NCBI RefSeq assembly: GCF_042675965.1
Contig: NZ_JBHTKJ010000027.1
Coordinates: forward strand, 1 to 64,000
Reading direction: 5' to 3'
Source: Virgibacillus_R byunsanensis
GTDB taxonomy: Bacteria; Bacillota; Bacilli; Bacillales; Amphibacillaceae
Length of the DNA: 64,000 bases
Position 1 is the first letter of the stretch. Each line of letters starts with the position of its first letter. The notes under the pieces were generated by a model. The model was not told the DNA's origin and did no database searches. It saw only the letters and a list, made by a program, of their open reading frames with translations. Shown in pieces: positions 25,515 through 35,659 of this stretch. The translations under genes were made by a program, and so were the position numbers.

Positions 25515-26615
25515 TCATTTCGCTCCCTTGATTTTAGAAATTAGTATAAATAGAATCGTGACGGTTAGAGTTAAACCTAGGAGGTAATAACCTATAAACG
25601 TTCCAAATGTTGAAACTTCGTTATGATCCTGCATAAACATACCGATAAAATAAACAATCGGTGATAAAATCAATAGTACTTTTATTTTTTTTGTATTCTT
25701 AAAAATTGATGTAAAGGCTAAAACAGCAATGTCTAAAGCCATAGCTGTTGTATTAAATATGGCCATAATCCAAATAACAAAAAACACTGATTCAAATCTC
25801 TCAAAAAACCCCCCTGGTATTTTTATTTCTTTTGCTAGCTCAATAGTTGGGTAAACCAAGTCGGCAGTAGTCTGACCACCAAACACACCAATACATGTTA
25901 TAAATAAGGTTAAAGATAGCCCTACTACTAATGTCATACCCACTGCAGCCATTTTAGGAGCTTTTTCTGGCTCTCTCACAAGGGGGATATAAAATAGTAA
26001 TATAGCACCGAATCCAATAAAAGATGTACTGTTAACTTTAAGTCCTTGCAGGTGTTGACTAAAGCTTGATTCAAACATCGGCAGTAGATTCGTATAATCG
26101 ACCCAGCCTAATGAAAATATAACAACCACCAATGCAATAAACATAATGATCGGAAAAAACATCGTATTTAACCGCAACAATCCGACTCTTGATCCTGAGA
26201 CAGCATAAACTACTACAAGTAAAAAACAAAGTCCGATTACCTCCATTGGAGTATTATCAAACAAATATTCACTTGAGATTCCTGCAATGACACGTACCTC
26301 ATAAGCTGATACGATAACTCCATTGATCACAAATAGAAATGTGATAGCAATGGCCACAGGTTTCGTAACCAATGAAGTAGCATAGGTCAAGAATGACTGG
26401 TTAGGAAAACTAGCCGCTAACTTAGCTACTACCCATGCTAAAAAGATAAATAATATACCCATTATTGTTAATGGAATCCAACCATCCGATGACGTCGTTG
26501 CTTTTGCTAATTCTCTTGGTAAAGAAAGTATTCCTACAGCAACTACCATAGAAGGAACAGCAATCATGATCTCCTTATCAGTTATTTTTTCATCTGCATA
26601 TTCAAAATTCTTCAT
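25515..26615 (-). CDS. gerB: Spore germination permease-like protein, GerB (GerAB) family
   Basis: This 366-residue protein has about ten TM helices of the spore_permease/APC-superfamily type (PF03845). The N-terminus ITDKEIMIAVPSMVVAVGILSLPRELAK-like region is typical. It is the germinant-binding B subunit of the receptor, and specific ligand residues cannot be assigned by eye. It is spaced 1 bp from gerC and 5 bp from gerA. Confidence 0.93.
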   Translation of the reverse strand: MKNFEYADEKITDKEIMIAVPSMVVAVGILSLPRELAKATTSSDGWIPLTIMGILFIFLAWVVAKLAASFPNQSFLTYATSLVTKPVAIAITFLFVINGVIVSAYEVRVIAGISSEYLFDNTPMEVIGLCFLLVVVYAVSGSRVGLLRLNTMFFPIIMFIALVVVIFSLGWVDYTNLLPMFESSFSQHLQGLKVNSTSFIGFGAILLFYIPLVREPEKAPKMAAVGMTLVVGLSLTLFITCIGVFGGQTTADLVYPTIELAKEIKIPGGFFERFESVFFVIWIMAIFNTTAMALDIAVLAFTSIFKNTKKIKVLLILSPIVYFIGMFMQDHNEVSTFGTFIGYYLLGLTLTVTILFILISKIKGAK

Positions 26616-26620
26616 GATTA

Positions 26621-28168
26621 CTACTCTCCTTTGTCTGCAGATTTTTCATCACTTGTTTGCATATATTCCGGCCGTTTCGTCAGCATGGGAATGGGTGCGC
26701 GTAATACGAGATCTTTCCAATCATTTATAAAACTAGGTGCAAAAGGAGTGGAATATGGTACACCGAAACTTTTTAAATTTACGATATGAATATTGATCAT
26801 TATGTACACAAGTATAATTCCATAAAGACCTAAGATAGCAGCTGCAATCATGAATGCAAACCGGAGCATACGAAATGATATGGCGACACTATATGATGGA
26901 AGTGTAAATGAAGCAATAGCAGTGAGTGCAACAGCAATAACCATGATTGGACTAACTACTCCAGCTTGTACTGCCGCTTCCCCAATAACCAAACCTCCAA
27001 CAATCCCAATTGTTTGTCCTATCGTTGTAGGAAGCCTAGCACCTGCTTCTCGTAGCAATTCCATCGTTATGCCCATAGCTAGTGCCTCAATAAACGCAGG
27101 GAAAGGTACCCCTTCTCTTGTTGCAGCAATTGAAAACGCTAGATCAGAAGGGATCATTCCTTGATGATAAGAAGTTAGTGCAATATATAAGGATGGTAAA
27201 AACATGGCAATAAATGAAGCAAGATATCGTAACAGGCGCAGAAGTGTACCTATAGACCATCGTTCATAATAATCTTCTGGAGAATGCAACATATTTCCTA
27301 ATGTTGATGGAGCAATTAATGAGAAAGGCGTTCCGTCCAACAAAATAACAAACTTCCCTTTCAATAGTGCTGTTGCAGACTTATCTGGTCTTTCCGTATT
27401 AATCATTTGGGGAAAAGGTGACAGGAAACTATCTTCTATCCATTGTTCGATAAAGCCTGATTCAGGTGCATCATCAATATCAATCGTTTCCAGACGACGA
27501 TTAACTTCTTTTACAATGGCAGGATTAATGACTCCATCAACATAGGCGACAACTAACTTTTTTTTAGACCGGCGTCCTATTTGGTATTCTTTAAGGCGTA
27601 AATTAGGGTCCCTTATATAGCGACGTATAAGAACCGTATTCGTTTGTATATTTTCAACAAATCCTTCTCGTGAACCACGAATTAAAGATTCTGAAACCGG
27701 TTCTTCTATACTACGACTTTCCCAGCCAATTGTAGCCATGACTAAAACGGTATCAATGCCATCTAAAAAGAGCACTGTACTGCCTGAGAGAATAGCATGG
27801 GAAATATCATCTAACGTTGTTCCTTTATTAATATTCGTTACCGAAATAATTTCATTATAAATGTCATCAAGTAGTTTCGTTGTATCTGTTGGCAATTCCT
27901 TATCTTGTACTTTGAGTTGCATATTTTTCATGATGTTATTATGTACTAATTCCTTATCAATTAAACCAGCTATATACGCAATGGCACACCGGTGATTTGT
28001 ACTCCCAAGAGTAAATTCACGAATGATTAAATCATTTGGATTATCTAACATTTTTCTTAGGTTATCTAAATTATCATCAAGCTTTTTGTAGATCACCAGG
28101 CTGAAATTTTCCTCTGGCGCTTTTACTTCAGACCTTTTTTTCTTTCTAAACATTCTATTTAACACCAT
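26621..28168 (-). CDS. gerA: Spore germination protein, GerA (GerAA) family
   Basis: This 515-residue A subunit has a soluble N-terminal region (about 1-290), then a membrane domain with the conserved LPSLYIALTSYHQGMIPSDL and REGVPFPAFIEALAMG segments, and ends in a short cytoplasmic tail. In B. subtilis GerAA, GerAB and GerAC assemble into a nutrient-gated ion channel that starts germination. It is the first gene of the four-gene minus-strand operon. ATG at 28168 is preceded by CGAGGAGAA. Confidence 0.94.
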   Translation of the reverse strand: MVLNRMFRKKKRSEVKAPEENFSLVIYKKLDDNLDNLRKMLDNPNDLIIREFTLGSTNHRCAIAYIAGLIDKELVHNNIMKNMQLKVQDKELPTDTTKLLDDIYNEIISVTNINKGTTLDDISHAILSGSTVLFLDGIDTVLVMATIGWESRSIEEPVSESLIRGSREGFVENIQTNTVLIRRYIRDPNLRLKEYQIGRRSKKKLVVAYVDGVINPAIVKEVNRRLETIDIDDAPESGFIEQWIEDSFLSPFPQMINTERPDKSATALLKGKFVILLDGTPFSLIAPSTLGNMLHSPEDYYERWSIGTLLRLLRYLASFIAMFLPSLYIALTSYHQGMIPSDLAFSIAATREGVPFPAFIEALAMGITMELLREAGARLPTTIGQTIGIVGGLVIGEAAVQAGVVSPIMVIAVALTAIASFTLPSYSVAISFRMLRFAFMIAAAILGLYGIILVYIMINIHIVNLKSFGVPYSTPFAPSFINDWKDLVLRAPIPMLTKRPEYMQTSDEKSADKGE

Positions 28169-28234
28169 ATATTCTCCTCGTTTTTTCCATTACCGTTTCC
28201 CTTCTGTTTCCCATTTGTTCATGTTTTTATACAG

Positions 28235-28487
28235 GGCTGTTTTCGTAAAGTTTGTTGCTTTTTGAGAGAATAGGTATAAAACACGACGTAACATAACGTC
28301 GTGATTTCCACTCCGGGCAGTCGCTTTCCGCGGGCGGCTGGTGAGCTTCTTCATGCTGATGCATTTTTAGAATCTCACCTATGCCTATCCTCCCGCAGGA
28401 CAGGGAAGGTTATGAAAGTGATACATCGCACGAAGGAAATGTGTAGGCATTTTCGAGGAGTTGACTGCCCACAGCTCCAATCACTGA
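28235..28487. repeat. GC-rich inverted-repeat element (copy 1)
   Basis: The left end (TTTTCGTAAAG.TTGTTGCTTTT, then ACGACGTAAC) matches the right end of the larger element at 32660-33205. Within it GGGCAGTC and GACTGCCC form inverted ends around the core CTTTCCGCGGGC. G+C is well above the flanking DNA. No credible gene lies in it. It sits between the divergent ger operon and the DUF3231 genes. Confidence 0.65.
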
Positions 28488-28644
28488 GGTGAAAATGAAT
28501 GTAATAGGGTGAATCAATCCTAGCGAAGGAATAATGCGGATACAGAAAGAGAAAATCCTTAAGTTAGTTAGAATAATGAATATAACTGTTTATTCTCGAC
28601 AAACTAAAAAAAGGGTACTTATGATATTAGGAGGAACATACTAC

Positions 28645-29650
28645 ATGGTAATGGAACAAAAAATAAATGTAACATCTGCAGAATTGTCTCAAATATGGGA
28701 AGCTTACATGGATGCTAGTATTACGTCTACAGTTCTTTCCTATTTTATTGAAAAGGTTGAAGATGAGGATATAAAACCCGTTTTACATGATGCTCAATCG
28801 TTGGCAATTTCACACATGCAAACACTTTCTATTATTTTTGAACAAGAAAATAAGCCTATACCATTTGGATTTACAGATGAAGACGTAAATATTGAAGCTC
28901 CTAGATTATACTCTGACAACTACTTTCTTCAATACATGTTGCAAGTGGGGAAATTTGGGTTACTTTTCTTCTCAAGAGCTATTACTATGTCTACAAGAGA
29001 AGATATAAATAGCTTTTTCTCAGAAGGACTCCGACAGTTTAACGACCTGCACCGAAAAGCAACAGTAGTTGGTTTAAGGAAAGGGTTATACATTAAGCCT
29101 CCCACTATCCCTACAAGATGAAATAGACTTTATTAAAAAACAAAGCTTCTTAACTGGCTGGTTTGGAGACCGTAGACCCTTAACAGCGTTGGAAGTTACT
29201 AATCTGTTCTCAAACATGCAACGTAATAGTTTAGGATGTGCCACATTAACAGGCTTTAATCAGGTAGCAACATCTACAGAGGTAAAAGAATTCATTAAAC
29301 GTGGAATCGACATATCTAAAAAGCATGTTAACGTGTTCCACTCTATTTTAGAGGAAAATGATGTACCTACACCAACGGGAGCTGATTCCATGGTGACAGA
29401 CTCAGCTACTATCTCACCTTTTTCTGAAAAATTAATGATGTTTCATATTATAGGAATGAATAACCTAGGAATTGGTTTTTACGCCATGAGTATTTCAACA
29501 AACCTTAGAAGAGATTTAGTTACACATTATACACGTCTCAGTGGAGAAATCGGACTATATTGTGAAGATGGAGCAAATATAATGATCGAAAATGGTTGGA
29601 CAGAAGAACCACCGCGTATGGTAGACCGTGATGAGTTAGCAAAATCTTAG
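28645..29650 (+). pseudogene. DUF3231 family gene with a frameshift near 29118
   Basis: The first frame starts at ATG 28645 behind AGGAGG, encodes the N-terminal half (ITSTVLSYFIEKVEDEDIKP ... GLYIKPPTIPTR) and stops at 29121. Shifting frame at about 29118 restores EIDFIKKQSFLTGWFGDRRP and the C-terminal half through NGWTEEPP to 29650. The intact paralog immediately downstream aligns end to end and shows about one codon missing or one extra base at the junction. It could be a real pseudogene or a sequencing error. The family's function is unknown. Confidence 0.8.
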
Positions 29651-29670
29651 AATGGAAAGGAATAAGTTAT

Positions 29671-30678
29671 ATGGAGAACACAGAACATCATGTAGGATTA
29701 ACCTCAGGTGAAATTGCCAGCCTTTGGACGACATATCAAAATGAAACAATGACAATATGTGGTATTACCTATTTTTTGCAACATACTGATGATGATCAAA
29801 TTCGATCTATTCTGGAAATCACCTTAACGTTATCACAGAAACACAAGGAAAAAATAACACACTTATTTGGTGAAGAAGAATATCCTGTTCCTCAAGGTTT
29901 TTCGGAACAGGATATTAACCTACAGGCACCTCGGCTTTTCTCCGATAGACTGTATCTTGAATTCGTGTTAAGCATGACAAACTTATCACTCATTGCATAT
30001 AGTGAAGCACTAAGTTTTGCTGAACAAGCAAATATTATCAAATTTTATTCAGAAGTAGTTAGGGAAGTACAAGATCTTCATGTCAAAACAAAGGATTTGG
30101 CAAAAGAAAAAGGGATTTATATCCGAGCACCTAAAATTCCGAAGGCCAAACAAATTGATTTTGTTAAGAAGCAAAACTTTCTATCAGGTTGGTTTGAGAG
30201 CCGTAGACCACTTCTTGGTAGTGAAATTGCACATCTTTCCTTTCATGCTAAGCGTAATGCTTTAGGACAAGCAATTATAGCCGGTTACAGTCAGGTTGCA
30301 ACATCCAAAGAAGTTAGAAAGTATTTTGAAAGAGGAAGAGATATTTCGGGAAAACATACAGAGATTTTCACATCTATTTTACGTACTAATTATTTATCTG
30401 GTGGGGCAATATTACTGACATCTGAAGTAACGGATTCAACCACCCCCCCATTCTCCGATAAACTAATGATGTATTTTGTCACCGTTCTTATAGCTTCTGG
30501 CATTGGCCAATATGGGGTTGCGATGTCAACTAGCCCACGACACGACCTTGGGGTGCATTATACACGCTTAATAGCAGAAATAGCACATTATTCAGATGAT
30601 GGGGCAAACATCATGATTAATAATGGTTGGATGGAACAACCACCAATGGCAGTAAATAGAAAAGAACTAGCTAAATAG
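29671..30678 (+). CDS. DUF3231 family protein
   Basis: This 335-residue protein contains two related helical halves (about 1-160 and 170-335). Each contains an ...SQVATS/SQKH...-type helix and a PFSDKLMM or RLFSDRLYL segment, and the family ending GANIMINNGWMEQPP is present. DUF3231 proteins are common in spore-forming Bacillaceae, often in several copies, with no established role. Their all-helical, ferritin-like appearance is inference. It is 20 bp downstream of a frameshifted paralog and 8 bp upstream of a membrane-protein gene, so the three are probably co-transcribed. Confidence 0.85.
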   Translation: MENTEHHVGLTSGEIASLWTTYQNETMTICGITYFLQHTDDDQIRSILEITLTLSQKHKEKITHLFGEEEYPVPQGFSEQDINLQAPRLFSDRLYLEFVLSMTNLSLIAYSEALSFAEQANIIKFYSEVVREVQDLHVKTKDLAKEKGIYIRAPKIPKAKQIDFVKKQNFLSGWFESRRPLLGSEIAHLSFHAKRNALGQAIIAGYSQVATSKEVRKYFERGRDISGKHTEIFTSILRTNYLSGGAILLTSEVTDSTTPPFSDKLMMYFVTVLIASGIGQYGVAMSTSPRHDLGVHYTRLIAEIAHYSDDGANIMINNGWMEQPPMAVNRKELAK

Positions 30679-30686
30679 GTATATTT

Positions 30687-31178
30687 ATGGGAAAACAATT
30701 TGGAACAAACAAAGACAAATTAGCTAAATTGCTGTGGAGCATTGCCCTACCTGGATTCGGACAGTTACTTAATCATAAATACATTAAGGGAATATTGTTT
30801 ATTGCACTAGAATTTATCGTTAATGTTATGGGTAACTTTAATCAAATCATTTTACTAAGTTATCACGGGCGAATACAAGAAGCTATTGACCAGACGGATT
30901 ACCAGTGGCTAATGTTCTATCCATGTTTGTATTTTTTCGCCATGTGGGATGCCTATAATGATGCAGAAGGAGAGGATAAACCTTATATGTATCTGCCATT
31001 TGTCTTTTCTGCTTATTTTGTGACACTAGGGCTAATTTTATCGCCGACATTTACCATATTTGGATATCTGATTGGGCCGATGTGGCTTCCAATGCTGTTT
31101 TTATTTATTGGATTAATCGTCGGTGGGTTGATTAGATGGACCTTATTAAGGTTAGAAAAGCAAAAGGCAAGAGCATAA
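30687..31178 (+). CDS. Polytopic membrane protein of unknown function
   Basis: This 163-residue protein has about four TM helices. It begins with a soluble LAKLLWSIALPGFGQLLNHKYIKG segment that resembles TM2-domain proteins (PGxGQ...Y.kg). The function is unknown. ATG at 30687 lies 8 bp after the DUF3231 stop, which suggests coupling, and the gene ends at a strong terminator. Confidence 0.75.
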   Translation: MGKQFGTNKDKLAKLLWSIALPGFGQLLNHKYIKGILFIALEFIVNVMGNFNQIILLSYHGRIQEAIDQTDYQWLMFYPCLYFFAMWDAYNDAEGEDKPYMYLPFVFSAYFVTLGLILSPTFTIFGYLIGPMWLPMLFLFIGLIVGGLIRWTLLRLEKQKARA

Positions 31179-31217
31179 AAAGGATTCCCATCACATGGCC
31201 GATGAGAATCCCTTTTT
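31177..31217. terminator. Bidirectional terminator between convergent genes
   Basis: AAAAAGGATTCCCATC pairs with GATGAGAATCCCTTTTT (one mismatch), leaving A- and T-runs at the ends. It serves the membrane-protein gene on the plus strand and the DUF4064 gene on the minus strand. Confidence 0.85.
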
Positions 31218-31220
31218 TAA

Positions 31221-31649
31221 TTAAGACGTTACTTTTGGTTTTCTTGCTAAACTGACAATTCCTGCAACGAGATATGCTATTCCTCCAAAGATACCCATAA
31301 AGACAGTAGCAAGTGTTCCGATAACAGCTGTTACAATCAAGATGATTCCTGCAGCCTTTGGTTTTTTGTTACCTACAAGAAACAGAATAGCTAAAATACC
31401 TAAAGCAGCACAAACCCCTGTTACAATAAGTAGATACAGCGAAGCTCCGTTTATAAAATCAATAATCTGAGCTACATTAACCGTCTCAGGTATTTCCCCA
31501 GTTTCTTGCTGATCGATAACTGTTCTTATAGCTTCCTCTAACTCCGAATCTCCTTGCGCGTTGAGAAATGCAGTACTTCCTACTAACAATATACCGAACA
31601 TTATAATACCGATAACAGTAAAAATGATTTCAACTGTACGCTTCATCAT
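31221..31649 (-). CDS. DUF4064 family membrane protein
   Basis: This protein has an N-terminal TM (about residues 5-26), an extracellular helical stretch (SELEEAIRTVIDQQ...), then three further TM segments. Together these match the DUF4064 pattern of small Gram-positive membrane proteins. ATG at 31649 sits 4-6 bases after AGGAGGGTG; an upstream in-frame start would add 17 uncharacteristic residues. About 142 residues. The function is unknown. Confidence 0.75.
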   Translation of the reverse strand: MMKRTVEIIFTVIGIIMFGILLVGSTAFLNAQGDSELEEAIRTVIDQQETGEIPETVNVAQIIDFINGASLYLLIVTGVCAALGILAILFLVGNKKPKAAGIILIVTAVIGTLATVFMGIFGGIAYLVAGIVSLARKPKVTS

Positions 31650-31838
31650 ACACCCTCCTGAAATAGTAACTAATCCGTGTTGGTTAAAACTATGAACCAA
31701 TTCCTTATTCTAGAACAGTTGGAGCTACAAAAGAAACTGTTCTCCTTTTATAAGATAAAATAATTTTATCATATATACGAATATACTTGGGTATATAAGA
31801 TACGACTTCGGTTTCATTAGTATTGAACGGAGGGAAAT

Positions 31839-32159
31839 CTAACTACTTCCATTTTTATCAATCGGTATAAATACAAATGATTTTTCATTTGGTTCCACAT
31901 ATAATTTCAGTTTATTACCCTTGTCTAAATTTAATAGATTTCTTATTTCTGATGGAATACTCACATTTTGCCGAGCAGTAATATAGCGTACATTTTCCGT
32001 CGTTTCTTCTTGATAGTGAGATATCCAAATTTCTCTATTTTGTATACGGATTTCAACCAGTTCTCCAAGGTGAAATCCAAATTCTGCTACCCATTTCTTT
32101 GGTAGGTTAATCATTCCATTATTACCTATCGTTTTTGTTTTTTGTAGGGAATACATCAT
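31839..32159 (-). CDS. Protein with two SpoVT/AbrB-like domains
   Basis: This 106-residue protein is built of two swapped-hairpin-type repeats. The first is KTKTIGNNGMINLPKKWV...ELVEIRI; the second is TARQNVSIPSEIRNLLNL...NKLKLYV. Both fit the AbrB/MazE DNA-binding half-barrel. Either two modules form one intramolecular DNA-binding unit, or it is an antitoxin-type protein; no toxin gene is adjacent. It is probably a small transcriptional regulator. ATG at 32159 follows AGAGGTGAAT. Confidence 0.7.
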   Translation of the reverse strand: MMYSLQKTKTIGNNGMINLPKKWVAEFGFHLGELVEIRIQNREIWISHYQEETTENVRYITARQNVSIPSEIRNLLNLDKGNKLKLYVEPNEKSFVFIPIDKNGSS

Positions 32160-32311
32160 TATTCACCTCTATAACGTGTGATTTCCTTATTTTTAAAAAC
32201 ACAAACCTAAAGAAGCGAATAGAATCAAAGTTTACATCAAAAGACCTAATTTATACCCTTTAGCATAGTAGCTTTTCCGTTGGTTAAGCTAGTAATGGGA
32301 GGTGTTTAAAA

Positions 32312-32521
32312 ATGACTGAGAAGAAGGATAAAACTCCAAAAAATGTAAATGCTGAACTCGGTGGTATGGGACTTTACGGAACCACTGGAACTCAGGAAGT
32401 TGCTGGTTATAAGATGTCAGGAGATATTGAGAACGCTGGTCAACTTGATAAAGGGTTTAAAAAGGAAAAAGGGAGCGTAGGAGCAACGGCATCTTTAAAG
32501 GACAATACACAAAGGGATTAA
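32312..32521 (+). CDS. Small hydrophilic Gly/Lys-rich protein, unknown
   Basis: This 69-residue protein is not recognised. It is highly charged and Gly-rich (AELGGMGLYGTTGTQEVAGY), with no Cys or Trp and no signal or TM. The composition recalls small spore or stress proteins, but no SASP motif is present. ATG at 32312 is preceded by TGGGAGGTG at ideal spacing, which is the main support for translation. Confidence 0.6.
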   Translation: MTEKKDKTPKNVNAELGGMGLYGTTGTQEVAGYKMSGDIENAGQLDKGFKKEKGSVGATASLKDNTQRD

Positions 32522-32659
32522 CTAATCCCATTTCCTATAGTATAATTTTGACTACTAGTTGTAAGAGGATTCCTGCTTAAATTCTACACCTTCTTAGCAA
32601 TCACTTTAATCTTCAAAGAAGGCTTACACTAAAATTAGTGTAAGCCTTCGATTTGTTTT

Positions 32660-33205
32660 ATTTGGCTGTTTTCACACGCATTATTGCTTTTTCATCTTCA
32701 TAGTTGATATATAATGCGTCGTAACTTTAGGCTTACCTCTATTGCCGCCGTCCGGGATCGCTACGGACGGATGCTTTCCGCGGGCACGGCCTCAGCCTCC
32801 TCGAGAAAACCACTCTGCGGGGTCTTCGGACACGTGCTGTTCCCGCAGGAGTCACCGCCCTCCGCTCACCCGAACTGGTAAGGTGTTTTATTAATACAGA
32901 TACAGTCCCATGACAGTAACGGAAATAACAGCGGAGGAAATACACGTAGACTCCTTGAAAATACAAACCGATTTTCTGCGTGCGATGTCTAGCTATGTTG
33001 AGACCCCGCAGAGCGTTAGCTCGAGGAGGCTCATCAGCCGCCCACGGGTAGAAGACACTGCGCAGTGAAACGAAGCAGATGTCGCACTTGTACCCGGATG
33101 GGTGAAAGCGAAGTGTATTTCCGTAGCGGTAGGTTAACCGTCACATAAAGTTACGTCGCATTTTATATCTATTGTGACAAAAGCAACAATCTTTACGAAA
33201 ATAAC
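32660..33205. repeat. ~550-bp GC-rich element with long terminal inverted repeats
   Basis: The left end (...TTGCTTTTTCATC..., ATATAATGCGTCGTAACTTTA) is inverted at the right end (TAAAGTTACGTCGCATTTTAT..., AAAAGCAACAATCTTTACG), about 60 bp at moderate identity. The interior is strongly GC-rich, with CTTTCCGCGGGC, CTCGAGGAGGCTCATCAGCC and its partner GGCCTCAGCCTCCTCGAG. It contains no plausible gene. The right end also matches the element at 28235. It resembles the GC-rich intergenic repeats scattered in Oceanobacillus/Virgibacillus-type genomes. Confidence 0.75.
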
Positions 33206-33208
33206 CTT

Positions 33209-35659
33209 TTATTTTAAATATGTTGCATAATAGCGGGTGATAGCTACTGCGAAATCGGCACGAGTCATTGTTTCCTCAGGTTCAAAAACTGCTTCAACAG
33301 TTGGTTCTATGTCATAACTGCCTTGGGAAACCGAAAATGTTGCATTTAATATATTCAGATCTAGAGCAAGCTGAATGTAGCCTTTAAATTGTTCAGAAAT
33401 CTCCTCAGAGTCGTTTAAAGTAATTCTTTCATCCCCATATTGAACCGTGACCTCTCCTGTATGTTCTTCAGCTTCTTCCTGAAGTCCAAGACTTTGTACG
33501 AGACTATACGCCAGTTCTTTCCTTGTAACACTTTGATTAGGTGCAAATTTATTATCTTTTACTTCAAGCATTACCCCATTAAACACTTGGTTAGTATCCT
33601 TTAAAGCTGCACCTCTTGCTATAACTGCTTGGATAAATGCCGCATCCTCATCTTTTATATCACTAGATGGATCCTCACTCGACTGCCGGATACCATTTCC
33701 AACCGCTAAATACTTTGCTAGATCTAGTCGGGTTAAGTGTTGATCTGGTTTAAACTTACTGTCATTATAACTATCTAATAATTGATTATTTATCCCACTC
33801 TTAATTGCATCTTCTGCCTCATGGCCATTAATATCGTCTAGTCCCGAAAATTGACCTGAACGTTTAAAGGTTAGTTCTCCATTGATTTCTTCAGGAAGCG
33901 CTAAGCCTCCCAAACCTTCTAGTTTCATTTTCCATGTCCCTGGAATAGGAGAAAGCACTTGAACAGTTCTGTCAGTATAAAGAGTGAAAAGAGCCGAAAT
34001 CCCTGAACGGTATTCGTTACCTTCTGGATCTATAAGAATTAAATTGACTGGATTACCCGTCTCCTCTAACAAACCTTTTGCATTAACTCTTGCAAGTAAT
34101 TCCGAGAGCCCTTCTTTTACTTCAAATTCGATACTGTTACCGTTTAAAGAAAGAGGATCGTAGTTAATCGTTACATCTTCTCTTTCAACTTTTAATTCTG
34201 CACTTGCATTAAAGTCATAGTTCATTTTTAACGCATCACCGTATTCGGTACCATTTAAAATATGATCTATAGCCGCATAAGCGTTTACATACCCTGCACC
34301 AACTTCCCATGCTTGATAGCCTGGCATATTCGTAGCAGTCATTTGAATAATCTCTTTTACATCTAACGGTGAAAGGGTAGGATCTGCTTCAAGCATTAAA
34401 GCAACCACACCGGCTATATGAGGAGCCGCCATAGAAGTACCACTCATAGTTGTGTAGTATGGAAGATAGGCTGTTTCAATTACTTCCGCATCTTTTTCTG
34501 CTGCCAATACAGATAAAGGTGCTGGTACACGAGCAGAAATGATGTCCACGCCTGGAGCTGTTACAGTCGGACGATCCTCCCAAGTCCACTCTTCTCCATC
34601 CATGATTACTGTTCCTGACTTGCCTTGAACACCTCTTGATGAGAAATCAGCCAGATTACCTTCTTTTGTGCCAGCAGCTACTGTAATAACCCAGGGAGCT
34701 TTTTTATAATTTCCGGAAATAGTAGACTCACCCGGACCTGAGTTACCTGCTGAAAAAACTGTTACTATTCCCCTGTCATAAAGCCTCTTTGTTGCAACGT
34801 TAATAGGATCATTAGGGTTAAAATCAGTTCCTGCATCTGCCGTAGCTCCCCAAGAATTAGTTATGACGCGTATATCATAACTATGCTGGTGAGTTAGTGC
34901 ATAATCGAATCCTCCAATTGTATCTAAAATTGCTATCCCTGCTCCAGATCCATAGCCCACAAGATCCGCTCCAGGAGCCACTCCTTCATATTTACCTGCT
35001 GACTGTACACCAGTGCCACCAACTGTGCCTGAAACATGAGTTCCATGGCCTGAATCAGAATCAGTATTTGGAACGTCCTCCGTATAAGTAACTGGCAGAA
35101 GATTACTTACAGCATTTAAGTTGGTTGCACCTAAAACATTCTGGATCAGATTTTCACCAAATTTAAGGTCATTATGTGTCCCATCAACACCACTATCGTT
35201 TATTACGACACCAACACCTTCTCCTGAAACAGGAAATCCACCATTAGCTTTTCTGAGTTCATCATCAGTCCGAACTTTATCTACTCCTGTAATGGCTGTA
35301 GAGGAAGCATTTTCATATTCAAGCTTTACATTTAAGAATAATGAGCGGATTTGTTTAGACTCTTCTAAAGAAAGAATTTGATCTTTTGTTGCCAATACCC
35401 CTGCTATGGGGAGATTATCCATTGTTATTCCTGTGTCGATTCCCAAGGTTTTTAATAAATTAACATTCTCCTTCGAGGGAGCTCCGTCACCATGGAATGT
35501 AACGATAACTTCCAATGGGCCAGTTGCAGTGGTAAGCTCATCCTTTAACTTTTCATCCATGATTTCTGTTAAATCTGTCTCTGCATTGGCTTGTGAACCC
35601 ATTCCTATTGAGATCGTTACCGATAAAATTAATAAAAATGTGAGTGTTATTTTCAGCAA
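33209..35659 (-). CDS. Secreted S8 (subtilisin-like) protease with C-terminal SLH domains
   Basis: This protein of about 816 residues has a signal peptide ending near SQANA, then an inhibitor-I9-like propeptide. The S8 catalytic triad is Asp in VVINDSGVDGTHND (about 152-165), His in SGHGTHVSGTVGG and Ser in GTSMAAPHIAGV. A PA-like insertion, a spacer of beta-type sequence and three SLH-type repeats (about 610-816, each ending ...TRxDxAxxL) follow. The SLH repeats should tether it to the cell wall. TTG 35659 is the nearest conventional start, but an in-frame ATT at 35668 has better spacing from GGAGG and a more typical signal peptide. Confidence 0.9.
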   Translation of the reverse strand: MLKITLTFLLILSVTISIGMGSQANAETDLTEIMDEKLKDELTTATGPLEVIVTFHGDGAPSKENVNLLKTLGIDTGITMDNLPIAGVLATKDQILSLEESKQIRSLFLNVKLEYENASSTAITGVDKVRTDDELRKANGGFPVSGEGVGVVINDSGVDGTHNDLKFGENLIQNVLGATNLNAVSNLLPVTYTEDVPNTDSDSGHGTHVSGTVGGTGVQSAGKYEGVAPGADLVGYGSGAGIAILDTIGGFDYALTHQHSYDIRVITNSWGATADAGTDFNPNDPINVATKRLYDRGIVTVFSAGNSGPGESTISGNYKKAPWVITVAAGTKEGNLADFSSRGVQGKSGTVIMDGEEWTWEDRPTVTAPGVDIISARVPAPLSVLAAEKDAEVIETAYLPYYTTMSGTSMAAPHIAGVVALMLEADPTLSPLDVKEIIQMTATNMPGYQAWEVGAGYVNAYAAIDHILNGTEYGDALKMNYDFNASAELKVEREDVTINYDPLSLNGNSIEFEVKEGLSELLARVNAKGLLEETGNPVNLILIDPEGNEYRSGISALFTLYTDRTVQVLSPIPGTWKMKLEGLGGLALPEEINGELTFKRSGQFSGLDDINGHEAEDAIKSGINNQLLDSYNDSKFKPDQHLTRLDLAKYLAVGNGIRQSSEDPSSDIKDEDAAFIQAVIARGAALKDTNQVFNGVMLEVKDNKFAPNQSVTRKELAYSLVQSLGLQEEAEEHTGEVTVQYGDERITLNDSEEISEQFKGYIQLALDLNILNATFSVSQGSYDIEPTVEAVFEPEETMTRADFAVAITRYYATYLK

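Noticed and set aside
31839..32159. Type II antitoxin
   Set aside because: The AbrB-like fold fits, but no toxin gene lies beside it and the tandem domain layout suggests a stand-alone regulator.
32739..32966. Arg-rich minus-strand frame in the GC-rich element
   Set aside because: It lies within an inverted-repeat element, has a low-complexity Arg/Val composition and no ribosome-binding site.
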